From: Bacteroidetes bacterium 37-13
GTDB lineage: Bacteria > Bacteroidota > Bacteroidia > Chitinophagales > LD1
NCBI GenBank assembly: GCA_001897535.1
Contig: MKTC01000016.1
Coordinates: 186,958-250,957, forward strand
DNA length: 64,000 nt
Direction of reading: 5' to 3'
Below are positions 36,676-45,813 of the stretch, piece by piece. The first letter of the stretch is position 1, and each line of letters begins with the position of its first letter. Below the pieces are notes generated by a model. The model searched no databases. It saw nothing but the letters and a program-made list of their open reading frames with translations, and had not been told where the DNA came from. Made by a program: the position numbers and the translations under genes.

Positions 36676-37371
36676 TTATTTCGTAAGCTTTCTTGTAGCA
36701 ATAGTTTTATTGCTTTCAAGTATTTGTAAAATATATACTCCTGATGGAAGTGTTGCAGTGTTTACCATTGGATTTTTTGCAGTTACATTTTCATGTACTA
36801 CTTGCTTTCCTGCGGCATCAAAAATTAAGATTGTGCGCGCTGCTTCGTTTTCAAAATTCAAGTTCAGCTTATCTGCCATTGGTACTGGAGAAACACTTAC
36901 TTTTTGAGTAGTATTTTCAGCAATACCCGAAACGCAATCTTGGCTTTGTGTAATCGTAACTGAATAATTAAGCGTTACCGCACTTGCTGCACTATCGCCA
37001 TCAATCCATGCTAAAAATGAACCTGTTGCGGAGCCTGCTTCGCAGTGTGCTGAAATGCCAAATTTCATAAAAGTGCTATCGCCATTGTTGAGTGTAACTT
37101 CGCGAACAATGTTGCTCATTTGGTAGCAATTTTCAATATCGCACATAGAAAATGTGTATGTGCTATTAGGAGAACTTGCTGAAACAAATTTCCATTTCAA
37201 CAAAGCTGTACTTCCTGAATTATTTTTAATATAAGTAATTGATTCTACATCTCTACCGGGAATGGTTTCTATTGATTCTGTAATGCTTGCACTTGGCGAT
37301 ACAATGAGTTTCTGTGCTTGTGTAAACGAAAGGCTTGCTACCAAAATTAGTGTGATTGAAATTAAGCGCAT
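36676..37371 (-). CDS. Secreted protein with T9SS type A sorting domain
   Basis: The 231-residue protein has a signal peptide (cleavage near TQAQK), a beta-rich middle of about 130 residues with three pairs of Cys, and a sorting domain: SVSPVPMADKLNLNF, ILIFDAAGKQV, LPSGVYILQI. The usual PNP motif is SPVP here. It lies 11 bases downstream of the larger T9SS gene on the same strand, so the two form an operon that ends at the terminator. Confidence 0.82.
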   Translation of the reverse strand: MRLISITLILVASLSFTQAQKLIVSPSASITESIETIPGRDVESITYIKNNSGSTALLKWKFVSASSPNSTYTFSMCDIENCYQMSNIVREVTLNNGDSTFMKFGISAHCEAGSATGSFLAWIDGDSAASAVTLNYSVTITQSQDCVSGIAENTTQKVSVSPVPMADKLNLNFENEAARTILIFDAAGKQVVHENVTAKNPMVNTATLPSGVYILQILESNKTIATRKLTK

Positions 37372-37382
37372 ACTTGTATTTT

Positions 37383-39281
37383 TTAATGTTGAACAACAAA
37401 TGAAGTTTTAGCAATATTATTTTTAGAAACAACTTGCACAAAGTATAAGCCTGCACTAAAGTTGGCAGTGTTTATTTTTAACTCAGAATTGTTCTCTGCT
37501 AACGTATTTTGCATTTCTACACCACGTGCATCAAATATTTTTACTATAGCACTTTCAATAGTTTCACCAAACGAAATTGTAATTGTGCTATTAGCAGGAT
37601 TAGGGAATAAATGAATATTGTTGGAAGAGAGCATCTGCGCAATTCCGGTTGGGTGTTGAGGTCCGCCATTGGTAGTATTTGTGCTTTCCACATTCAAATT
37701 ATCTACATACAAATTATTGCCATACTCACTTATTCCTTTTAAGCGGATAAAAACTTTTGTATCACCTGCAAAATAATCGAGGCTGGCAGTATCACTCTTC
37801 CATTGGTTTGCATTAGAAGGTTTAAATTCCGAAGTGGTATTTGGTGCTGTAGCCAAAGCTGTTCCTTCTTTTTTCCAAAGCGAAATCCATGTTTTGCCAC
37901 AATCTTTTGAGCCTTGAATTTCTAAGCCATCGTTGTAGCTTGAATTATATCTTGCATAAGCTTTATCAAAAGTCATGCGAACAAAACTTGCAGAACTTAA
38001 ATCTAATGTTGGCAGATAAATGTAATTATCATCACTTTCAGGAATAGCATAAAAACGCATTAAAATTGATTTAGACCCAACTCCATTTGCACTATAATTA
38101 GCTATTTTCCAAGAACTGCCGCTTTTGTTTGGTTCAACAATAAATGACGATGGTATATTGTTTTCAAAATCTTCACTTAAAGGAATCGCAACTGCATCAT
38201 CAGGGAAAGCAAACGCGCTTGTAATTGTATCGTTAAAATTATTTTGGTCGTTTTCTAAATTTGGATTCTTGGCAACTACTTTAATAATGTGCACGCCAAG
38301 TGTTTTACTTATAGCAGGTAAAGTAACAGTTGCTTCCGCATTTGAAGCTAAATTACCGCTCCAAGATTTTGTAGAAGCAAGTGTTCCATCAACATAAATA
38401 TCTAAATCGCAATAAGTGAGCGCATCGCTTCCATTGTTTTTAATTTTCACAATCGGCTCAAAACCTGTAGGATCGCAAACTAAAAACGAAGACTCATAAT
38501 CATCAGCCATAGCATCTAAGCGAACCGATTTCTTTGCGCTTTGTGCGGCTTGTTGTACTTCTTTAGTAATATCATCTTGAATAAATGCAACAATTGCAAT
38601 TTCATTTTTATCGAAGATATACGATGGAATAAGCACTCCAAATGTAACTGTTTGCGATTGTCCGTTTGTCCAATTCTGCGCTAAAGTAGTTCCGCTCGGT
38701 CCGGGATACATTTTTCTCATTACATCAACAAATTCCGATTCTCCATTTACGGCAGGCGGTGTAAGCGTAATTTCGCGCTCTACCATTGCCACTCTAAGCT
38801 TTAAAGAAGAAGCACCTCCGGCTGAAAATGCTTGGCTCGCCTCAATATTTACGGTAATGTAAACTGAATCGGCATTAACCGAAAAATCGTGATTTACACT
38901 TAAATTAAAACTACTTGGAGCCGAAAAACGATTATCAAAATCCGTTTGCACAAAATTTGCGGCATGTGATTTTTTTACATTGCCATCTAAAATACCATAA
39001 GGTAAAGATGTATTGCTATAATAACTGCCACGCGCATTAGATTCTGCTTTAGTTTGAGTATATAAAACATTTCGCGAACTTGAAGAAACAATAGATTGGT
39101 ATTTTAATCCAATTACTGTTCCGTCATTATCAGAAAGTAAAGCATTTACTCCAGGGTTCGCAGCAGCACACGGGCCACAATCTTCTCCTGTAAATTCTTC
39201 AAACAACATAGTGCGCTGAGATTGCGAAAAAACAGTTGAGAATACTCCCAAACTGAAAAACATAAGTAAAACCTTTTTCAT
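37383..39281 (-). CDS. Omp28-like secreted protein with T9SS type A sorting domain
   Basis: The 632-residue protein has a signal peptide, then an Omp28-like domain (about 20-240) whose front reads FEEFTGEDCGPCAAANPG, a thioredoxin-like CGPC-containing pattern. A middle jelly-roll-like part follows (about 370-545, with a W-K-I-A-N segment and several beta strands), then a sorting domain (HLFPNPANSTITISF, FDARGVEMQN, SAGLYFVQVV). It is surface-exposed or released by the T9SS. The Omp28 group is known from Porphyromonas as an outer-membrane adhesin; function here is an inference. Confidence 0.85.
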   Translation of the reverse strand: MKKVLLMFFSLGVFSTVFSQSQRTMLFEEFTGEDCGPCAAANPGVNALLSDNDGTVIGLKYQSIVSSSSRNVLYTQTKAESNARGSYYSNTSLPYGILDGNVKKSHAANFVQTDFDNRFSAPSSFNLSVNHDFSVNADSVYITVNIEASQAFSAGGASSLKLRVAMVEREITLTPPAVNGESEFVDVMRKMYPGPSGTTLAQNWTNGQSQTVTFGVLIPSYIFDKNEIAIVAFIQDDITKEVQQAAQSAKKSVRLDAMADDYESSFLVCDPTGFEPIVKIKNNGSDALTYCDLDIYVDGTLASTKSWSGNLASNAEATVTLPAISKTLGVHIIKVVAKNPNLENDQNNFNDTITSAFAFPDDAVAIPLSEDFENNIPSSFIVEPNKSGSSWKIANYSANGVGSKSILMRFYAIPESDDNYIYLPTLDLSSASFVRMTFDKAYARYNSSYNDGLEIQGSKDCGKTWISLWKKEGTALATAPNTTSEFKPSNANQWKSDTASLDYFAGDTKVFIRLKGISEYGNNLYVDNLNVESTNTTNGGPQHPTGIAQMLSSNNIHLFPNPANSTITISFGETIESAIVKIFDARGVEMQNTLAENNSELKINTANFSAGLYFVQVVSKNNIAKTSFVVQH

Positions 39282-39520
39282 TAGACTATTTCTTGACCTT
39301 TTTTAATTTTAAAGAAGTTGCGAAATTAAACTTTCCCTTTATTTGAAAAGATATTAACAGTGCGTTTGAAATATTTTAGTGAAATCACAATTTTTTCAGT
39401 CTTATTGATACATAAAATCAAAGCAACCGAATCTTAAAATACTGCTAAAATTGCTGTTCTAATTGTTTTTCATACTCCATAACCATAAAATAGGCAACTT
39501 ATTTACAATATCTAAGCAGC

Positions 39521-40411
39521 CTATTTCTCGTACATATTGTATTGGTGGTAGCTTTTATCTTTATCGGCAAGTATGGTAGTGTAGTTTTTCTCACTTCTAA
39601 TATAGAAATAGAAATAAAAGCCTGCCACGCCACTAAGCAAATGCCAAAGCCCGTGTGGCTGTATAAAACTATCCGGATAACATAAAATTCGCAATATATC
39701 AAATTCAAAAAACATGGCAGCTAAAGAAATACTAATGATGGTAAGCCACATGTAAAGCTTGTTGGTTCTGCCCGGGTCTTTTTGCTCCACGATAATGGCA
39801 AAAACGAACATGGTAATAATCATTCCCAACACAATGTACATTCCTATTACTTCTGGAGAAAAAAAAGTGAGATAAACATAAAGTAGCGAAAAAGTTAAGG
39901 TTAAAACAAACACCTCCATTGGATGTTTTGCATTACTCGGCAATCCACGTGCTACCAAAACTACACGATGTGTAAAATACATAAGCGGATACAAACTCAA
40001 ACTAAAAACACCCGAATAATCTAAATCGCGACCAAACAAAGTAAGCCCCGAATGGAAATAACTGCTCGCTACAAACAAATACATTTGAATAGCCGCATAA
40101 GTATATGAATACCAAGGGTTTGCCGAAATTAAATTATATCTTTTCTGCTGCCTTGTATCGCGAATGGCAATGCCTAAAACATACAACCCCACCAATAAAT
40201 AAATAACATTTGTAAAAGTATTTACCGGCTGCCGAACCGGATTGAGCATGTTTGTGCGCTCACAAAAATGCGTAGCAATACCATCGTAAAAAGGCGTATG
40301 AAGCCAAAACCCATTATTATGAAAAATAGAATTTACAAGATTGATACTGCCGGCATAAGCAATTGAAATAACAAAAGCCACTAAAAGTTGCTGAATAAAA
40401 CGCTTGGTCAC
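39521..40411 (-). CDS. Ceramidase-like (CREST superfamily) membrane protein
   Basis: The 296-residue protein has about seven membrane segments. Marks of the alkaline ceramidase group are the Cys-Glu pair in HFCERTN (about 48-54) with PVRQPVNTFTN after it, the Ser-His-Asp region ASSYFHSGLTLFGRDLDYSGV (about 115-135), and IQPHGLWHLLSG near the C terminus; the His and Asp residues would bind zinc. Such enzymes release fatty acid from ceramide. Sphingolipid-making Bacteroidota could use it for remodelling, but other amide hydrolases share this fold. Confidence 0.72.
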   Translation of the reverse strand: MTKRFIQQLLVAFVISIAYAGSINLVNSIFHNNGFWLHTPFYDGIATHFCERTNMLNPVRQPVNTFTNVIYLLVGLYVLGIAIRDTRQQKRYNLISANPWYSYTYAAIQMYLFVASSYFHSGLTLFGRDLDYSGVFSLSLYPLMYFTHRVVLVARGLPSNAKHPMEVFVLTLTFSLLYVYLTFFSPEVIGMYIVLGMIITMFVFAIIVEQKDPGRTNKLYMWLTIISISLAAMFFEFDILRILCYPDSFIQPHGLWHLLSGVAGFYFYFYIRSEKNYTTILADKDKSYHQYNMYEK

Positions 40412-40526
40412 TTCTCTCCTACGCTTACTTTTTACTTAAAATTATCTTTCCACAAGCCAAAACACCTTATTTTGTAATAGTTTCAACTTATTGCGAAAAT
40501 ACTATTCCTACCTTCGATAGTAATGT

Positions 40527-40534
40527 TACTTTTG
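40527..40534 (+). promoter_or_regulatory. Predicted ettA -7 element
   Basis: TACTTTTG matches TAnnTTTG exactly and lies 20 bases before the ettA ATG. The -33 position holds ATTC, so the match there is weak. Confidence 0.5.
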
Positions 40535-40554
40535 CCCGCCTAAATGTGTTTAGT

Positions 40555-42234
40555 ATGGCTGAAGCTACACAGCGAGTAATTTTTTCTATGACGGGCGTTA
40601 GTAAAACGATTCCGCCTAACAGACAGATTTTAAAGGACATATATCTGTCTTTCTTTTATGGTGCAAAAATTGGAATTATCGGAGCCAACGGCTCTGGTAA
40701 ATCTACTTTAATGAAAATTATTGCCGGACTTGACCAAAGTTACAACGGCAAAATTGAAAGCAACAAAGACTTCTCTGTAGGCTATTTGGAACAAGAACCA
40801 AAATTAGACGATAGCAAAACAGTAGTTGAAATTGTGCGCGAAGGCAAAAAAGAAATCTTCGATATGTTGCAAGAGTTTAACGACATAAGCGAAAAATTTG
40901 CCGAGCCGATGGACGATGACTTAATGAATAAGTTATTGGAAAGACAAGGTGCTTTGCAAGATAAAATTGATGCTGCAAATGCTTGGGAAATTGATAGCGT
41001 ACTTGAACGTGCAATGGATGCGCTGCAATGTCCTGAACCTGACACACTCGTAAAAACTCTTTCAGGAGGAGAAAAAAGAAGAGTAGCGCTTTGCCGCTTA
41101 CTTTTGCAAGAGCCCGATGTGCTTTTATTAGACGAACCTACCAACCACTTAGATGCCGAATCTATACTTTGGTTAGAGCACCATTTGGAACTCTACAAAG
41201 GCACTGTAATTTGTATTACGCACGACCGCTATTTCTTAGATAATGTTGCTGGCTGGATTTTAGAACTCGACCGTGGCGAAGGTATTCCATATAAAGGAAA
41301 TTACTCTTCGTGGTTAGACCAAAAATCTAAACGCATGGAGCAAGAAGAAAGAACCGAAAGCAAGCGCCAAAAAACACTTCAGCGCGAGTTAGATTGGGTT
41401 CGCCAATCGCCAAAAGCAAGGCAAGCAAAGAGCAAAGCACGTATTACCAACTACGAAAAAATGTTGGAAGAAGATGCTAAGCAAAACGAAGAAAAGTTAG
41501 AAATTTACATTCCACCGGGACCAAGATTAGGAGCTAAAGTAATTGAAGCCAAAAATGTATCGAAAGCATTTGGCGACCGCTTGCTCTACGAAAACCTAAA
41601 CTTTAGTTTACCCCAAGGTGGTATCGTAGGGATTATCGGGCCAAACGGAGCAGGAAAGACCACACTTTTCAGAATGATAATGGGTCAAGAAAAACCGACC
41701 AGCGGAACATTCGAAATTGGAGAAACGGTAAAGATTTCGTACGTAGATCAGAGCCACACCAACTTAAATCCAGAAAAAACTGTTTGGGAAACCATAAGCA
41801 ACGAGGACGAATGGATAGAACTCGGCAAACTAAAAATGAACAGTCGCGGCTATGTTTCGCGCTTTAACTTTAACGGAGCCGACCAGCAGAAAAAACTAAA
41901 AATACTTTCGGGCGGAGAAAGAAACAGACTGCACTTAGCACTTACTTTACGCGAAGAAGCCAACGTACTTTTATTAGACGAGCCAACCAACGACTTAGAC
42001 GTGAACACTATTCGCGCCTTAGAAGAAGCATTGGAAAGTTTTGCCGGCTGTGCCGTAATTATTTCGCACGACCGCTGGTTTTTAGATAGAGTTTGCACGC
42101 ACATTTTAGCTTTTGAAGGCGATGCGCAAGTGTATTATTTTGAAGGAACTTTTAGCGAATACGAAGAAAACAAAAAGCAAAGATTGGGCGATACGCTTGA
42201 AAAGAAATTCAAATATCGCAAGCTCGTGGTGTAG
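40555..42234 (+). CDS. ettA: Energy-dependent translational throttle protein EttA (ABC-F)
   Basis: The 559-residue soluble protein has two ATP-binding cassettes in tandem. First domain: Walker A GANGSGKST, signature LSGGEKRR, Walker B LLLDEPTNHLD. Second domain: GPNGAGKTT, LSGGERNR, LLLDEPTNDLD. A charged linker with many Arg and Lys (about 250-300: QKSKRMEQEE onwards) lies between them, as in EttA. ABC-F proteins bind the ribosomal E site; EttA gates translation according to energy charge. The ATG at 40555 is chosen over a GTG three codons upstream. It precedes the nuo genes but has its own promoter. Confidence 0.93.
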   Translation: MAEATQRVIFSMTGVSKTIPPNRQILKDIYLSFFYGAKIGIIGANGSGKSTLMKIIAGLDQSYNGKIESNKDFSVGYLEQEPKLDDSKTVVEIVREGKKEIFDMLQEFNDISEKFAEPMDDDLMNKLLERQGALQDKIDAANAWEIDSVLERAMDALQCPEPDTLVKTLSGGEKRRVALCRLLLQEPDVLLLDEPTNHLDAESILWLEHHLELYKGTVICITHDRYFLDNVAGWILELDRGEGIPYKGNYSSWLDQKSKRMEQEERTESKRQKTLQRELDWVRQSPKARQAKSKARITNYEKMLEEDAKQNEEKLEIYIPPGPRLGAKVIEAKNVSKAFGDRLLYENLNFSLPQGGIVGIIGPNGAGKTTLFRMIMGQEKPTSGTFEIGETVKISYVDQSHTNLNPEKTVWETISNEDEWIELGKLKMNSRGYVSRFNFNGADQQKKLKILSGGERNRLHLALTLREEANVLLLDEPTNDLDVNTIRALEEALESFAGCAVIISHDRWFLDRVCTHILAFEGDAQVYYFEGTFSEYEENKKQRLGDTLEKKFKYRKLVV

Positions 42235-42305
42235 TGAACATTTTTGTTGTTGAAAAACAAGCTTTTATTGCACAGAAACAATAATATTGCAATCGGATAT
42301 TTGAA

Positions 42306-42311
42306 AAGGAG
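42306..42311 (+). promoter_or_regulatory. Strong Shine-Dalgarno site before nuoI
   Basis: AAGGAG lies six bases before the nuoI ATG, with more purines around it. The other genes in this window generally lack such a site, as is usual in Bacteroidota. Confidence 0.65.
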
Positions 42312-42317
42312 AAAGAT

Positions 42318-42860
42318 ATGAGCAATTCAATAAAAGAAATATCACTTAGCGGAAGAAAAATAGAGGTTTCCAACAAGGAAATGACTTTCGCTGAGCGTAT
42401 TTACTTACCCGGAATATTAAAAGGAATGGGCATCACGCTCAAACACTTTTTCCGCCCCAAAAACACCATACAATATCCGGAAGAAAAACGAGAATTTTCT
42501 CCTGTTTTCCGCGGCAGGCACATTTTGATGCGCGATGAAAATGGTGCAGAACGCTGCACAGCCTGCGGTTTGTGTGCCGTTAGTTGCCCGGCTGAAGCTA
42601 TTACAATGGTTGCTGCCGAGCGCAAACCGGGCGAAGAAAAACTTTACAGAGAAGAAAAATATGCTTCTACTTATGAAATAAATATGCTCCGTTGTATTTT
42701 CTGTGGCTTGTGCGAAGAGGCTTGCCCAAAAGAAGCAATTTTCCTTACGCAAGATATGGCTCCGGCAGATTATATAAGAGATGGCTTTATTTATGGAAAA
42801 GAAAAACTCGTGATGCCATTAGAAGAAGATAGCAGAGTGGATAATTCACAAAAAGGATAA
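42318..42860 (+). CDS. nuoI: NADH-quinone oxidoreductase subunit I
   Basis: The 180-residue subunit has the two 8Fe ferredoxin motifs CTACGLCAVSCP and CIFCGLCEEACP, which hold clusters N6a and N6b on the way to quinone. Length is that of E. coli NuoI. It heads a rightward run nuoI-J-K-L-M-N. Subunits A to H are not in this window. The start is set by a clear Shine-Dalgarno site. Confidence 0.96.
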   Translation: MSNSIKEISLSGRKIEVSNKEMTFAERIYLPGILKGMGITLKHFFRPKNTIQYPEEKREFSPVFRGRHILMRDENGAERCTACGLCAVSCPAEAITMVAAERKPGEEKLYREEKYASTYEINMLRCIFCGLCEEACPKEAIFLTQDMAPADYIRDGFIYGKEKLVMPLEEDSRVDNSQKG

Positions 42861-42915
42861 TCTGAAAAACTATTAAAATCGTAGCGAATAAAATTTCACA
42901 TATAACAATATAGCA

Positions 42916-43431
42916 GTGACATTCTACATATTCTTATTTCTTGCAGCTTTAGCGGTGTTTTGCGGTTTAATGACCGTAACTTCACGCAATCCCGTACACT
43001 CGGTAATCTTTTTAATTGGCTGCTTTTTTGCCATAGCCGGACACTATTTATTGCTAAACGCACAATTTCTTGCAGTTGTACACATTATCGTGTATGCCGG
43101 AGCCATTATGGTTTTGTTTTTATTCACCTTAATGATGATGAATTTAAACGAAGCTTCAGAAGGACATAAACCTGCGTTAGCGCGTATTTCAGCAGTTGTT
43201 TCAGCAGGGTTATTGCTGTTTATTTTAATTGCAGCATTAAAAAAAACAGAGCCTTTTGCGCCACCGCTTACAATTGACCACAGCATTGGTTTAGTAAAAG
43301 CACTTGGCAATACTTTATTAAATGAATATCTACTACCTTTTGAATTTGTAAGTATTCTTTTGCTTTCTTCAATGGTGGGAGCAGTTTTAATTGCCAAAAG
43401 AGATAAATCACCAAAACCTGAATTAGAATGA
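42916..43431 (+). CDS. nuoJ: NADH-quinone oxidoreductase subunit J
   Basis: The 171-residue membrane subunit has about five segments and the pattern of Nuo[15 protein letters not shown] at about 25-38, [20 protein letters not shown] at about 55-74. It links the peripheral arm to the membrane arm of complex I. The start is a GTG at 42916. Its TGA overlaps the ATG of nuoK (ATGA). Confidence 0.94.
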   Translation: MTFYIFLFLAALAVFCGLMTVTSRNPVHSVIFLIGCFFAIAGHYLLLNAQFLAVVHIIVYAGAIMVLFLFTLMMMNLNEASEGHKPALARISAVVSAGLLLFILIAALKKTEPFAPPLTIDHSIGLVKALGNTLLNEYLLPFEFVSILLLSSMVGAVLIAKRDKSPKPELE

Positions 43432-43757
43432 GTTTGTTAATGAACATATTTCAAGAAATACCGCTGCACAACTACCTTTTTTTAAGTGCCATACTTTTTT
43501 GTATTGGCGTGTTTGGTGTGTTGCTTCGCAGAAATGCCATTATTATTTTTATGAGCATTGAATTGATGTTTAATGCCGTAAACCTTTTACTGGTTGCGTT
43601 CTCAACTTATTACAGCGATTCCGGTGGGCAAGTTTTTGTATTCTTTATTATGGCAGTTGCTGCCGCAGAAGTGTCGGTTGGCTTGGCAATTTTGGTAACT
43701 ATTTATCGAAATTTACATTCCGTAGATATTGATGAACTGAAATCATTGAAATGGTAA
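43428..43757 (+). CDS. nuoK: NADH-quinone oxidoreductase subunit K
   Basis: The 109-residue subunit has three membrane helices. Conserved Glu residues lie in the second and third helices, as in [16 protein letters not shown] and [14 protein letters not shown], and are part of the proton path. It begins with four extra residues before the usual N terminus (an internal ATG at codon 5 is the alternative). It overlaps nuoJ by 4 bases, so the two are translated together. Confidence 0.94.
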   Translation: MSLLMNIFQEIPLHNYLFLSAILFCIGVFGVLLRRNAIIIFMSIELMFNAVNLLLVAFSTYYSDSGGQVFVFFIMAVAAAEVSVGLAILVTIYRNLHSVDIDELKSLKW

Positions 43758-43822
43758 ACGCGTAACAATATGAAATTGAATTTTAATTACATGAAAATAT
43801 ACTGCTAAAAACAATAGAACAA

Positions 43823-45721
43823 ATGCAATTAGTATATCTGCTTATTCTTCTTCCGCTTATTGGCTTTTTAGTGAATGGTTTATTTGGAAGTAAACTTTCT
43901 AAAACTGTTTCGGGCTGGCTTGGCTCATTAGTAGTGTTAGGATCTTTCGCTATTTCAACCAAATACTTTTTAGATTTTTATACCGGCAGTTTAGCTGCTC
44001 CAATTGATATTAAAGCTTTTGAAATTCTTTACTTCCAAAATATTAGTATTCATTTTGGAATTTTAGTGGATCAATTATCTGTTTTGTGGCTCATGATTGT
44101 AACGGGAATTGGCTTTTTAATTCACGTTTACTCCATCGGCTATATGCACGATGACGAAAACTTCAGCCGCTTTTTTGCTTACCTAAATCTCTTTATATTT
44201 TTCATGCTATTATTGGTTTTGGGAAATAACCTTTTAGTAACTTATGCAGGCTGGGAAGGTGTGAGTTTGTGTTCTTATTTCTTGGTAGGTTTTTGGTATA
44301 AAAATGAAAGTTACAGCAATGCCGGCAAAAAAGCATTTATAGTAAACCGCGTTGGCGATTTGGGCTTTTTATTGGCAATGTTCGTATTACTTTACTATGT
44401 AGGCTCGCTAAACTTCAGCGACTTAAAAGCTGAAGCATTAGGAGGAAATATTCCTTCAAATGTAGCATTGGCAGCAGCATTATTTTTATTTGTTGGTGCA
44501 GCGGCTAAAAGTGCTCAAATTCCTTTATACACTTGGTTGCCAGATGCAATGGCAGGCCCAACACCTGTTTCTGCATTGATACACGCAGCCACGATGGTTA
44601 CGGCAGGTATTTACTTAGTTGTGCGCACTAATTTCTTATACGACTTAGCTCCGGAAGCAATGCAAGTAGTTGCCGTAGTTGGCGCTGCTACTGCATTGTT
44701 TGCTGCTACAATTGGTATTTTTCAAAACGATATTAAAAAAGTGCTTGCTTACTCAACTGTTTCGCAGTTAGGTTTAATGTTTTTGGCAGTAGGCGTTGGA
44801 GCTTATACCGCAGCAGTTTTTCATGTAATTACACACGCTTTCTTTAAAGCCTGTTTGTTCTTAGGAAGCGGCTCTGTAATTCACGCACTGCATGGTGAAC
44901 AAGACATTCGCAACATGGGTGGTTTAAAGAAATGGATGCCAATTACTTTTGTAACTTTTCTTATTTCTTCTTTAGCTATTTCGGGCATTCCGCCTTTTAG
45001 CGGTTTCTTTTCTAAAGATGAAATTTTAGCTGCCGCTTACGAACACAATATCGGACTTTGGTTAGTGGCTTCTTTGGCTTCTCTTTTCACAGCGTTTTAT
45101 ATGTTCCGCTTAGTGTTCCTTACTTTCAACACTAATTTCCGTGGCACAGAAGAGCAACAAAAACATTTGCACGAAAGTCCTTCGTTAATTACTATACCAT
45201 TGATTATTTTGGCAGCATTAGCAGTGGTAGGTGGCGCAATGGGAATTCCTGAAGTATTTGGAGGCACACATTGGATGAAAAACTTCCTTGCCCCAGTGGT
45301 AGCAAGCGGCTCAGGAGCAGCACACGCAATTTCGCACAGTACCGAATTGATGCTTATTTCAATAGCTTCAATAGCAGCCGTTGTAGGTATTGCATTTGCT
45401 TATTTCCGCTTTGTGAAAGGTGGTGCATTGCCTCTAAAAGATGGTGAAGAAAAAGGTTTGCAAAAAGTTATTTACAACAAGTTTTATGTAGATGAAATTT
45501 ACAATGCAATTATTGTAAAACCTTTGATGACCTTATCTTCATTAGCTTATGAAATATTTGATGTGCTTGTAGTTGATGGCGTTGTAAATACTTTAGCGAG
45601 CATCACTTATTGGAAAGGAAAACAAATTAGATTGTTGCAAAGTGGGAATATTGGATTTTACTTAATTATGATGGTTTTAGGTGCTTGTGCAATTTTAGGA
45701 ATTACAATTTGGCAACTGTAG
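43823..45721 (+). CDS. nuoL: NADH-quinone oxidoreductase subunit L
   Basis: The 632-residue antiporter-like subunit has about 16 membrane helices. The conserved Glu in AGWEGVSLCSY (about 149-159), the Lys of helix 7 in GAAAKSAQIPL and the HAATMVTAGIYL segment are present, and the C-terminal amphipathic lateral helix is there. It moves protons in the membrane arm. A 92-base gap follows before nuoM. Confidence 0.96.
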   Translation: MQLVYLLILLPLIGFLVNGLFGSKLSKTVSGWLGSLVVLGSFAISTKYFLDFYTGSLAAPIDIKAFEILYFQNISIHFGILVDQLSVLWLMIVTGIGFLIHVYSIGYMHDDENFSRFFAYLNLFIFFMLLLVLGNNLLVTYAGWEGVSLCSYFLVGFWYKNESYSNAGKKAFIVNRVGDLGFLLAMFVLLYYVGSLNFSDLKAEALGGNIPSNVALAAALFLFVGAAAKSAQIPLYTWLPDAMAGPTPVSALIHAATMVTAGIYLVVRTNFLYDLAPEAMQVVAVVGAATALFAATIGIFQNDIKKVLAYSTVSQLGLMFLAVGVGAYTAAVFHVITHAFFKACLFLGSGSVIHALHGEQDIRNMGGLKKWMPITFVTFLISSLAISGIPPFSGFFSKDEILAAAYEHNIGLWLVASLASLFTAFYMFRLVFLTFNTNFRGTEEQQKHLHESPSLITIPLIILAALAVVGGAMGIPEVFGGTHWMKNFLAPVVASGSGAAHAISHSTELMLISIASIAAVVGIAFAYFRFVKGGALPLKDGEEKGLQKVIYNKFYVDEIYNAIIVKPLMTLSSLAYEIFDVLVVDGVVNTLASITYWKGKQIRLLQSGNIGFYLIMMVLGACAILGITIWQL

Positions 45722-45813
45722 TGCTTTATTTTGTAATGAAAGAAATTGAGAATTGATACTGATATAAATTATTGTTGGCAGAAAGAAAAAATACATAAAG
45801 AAGAAATTAGAAC

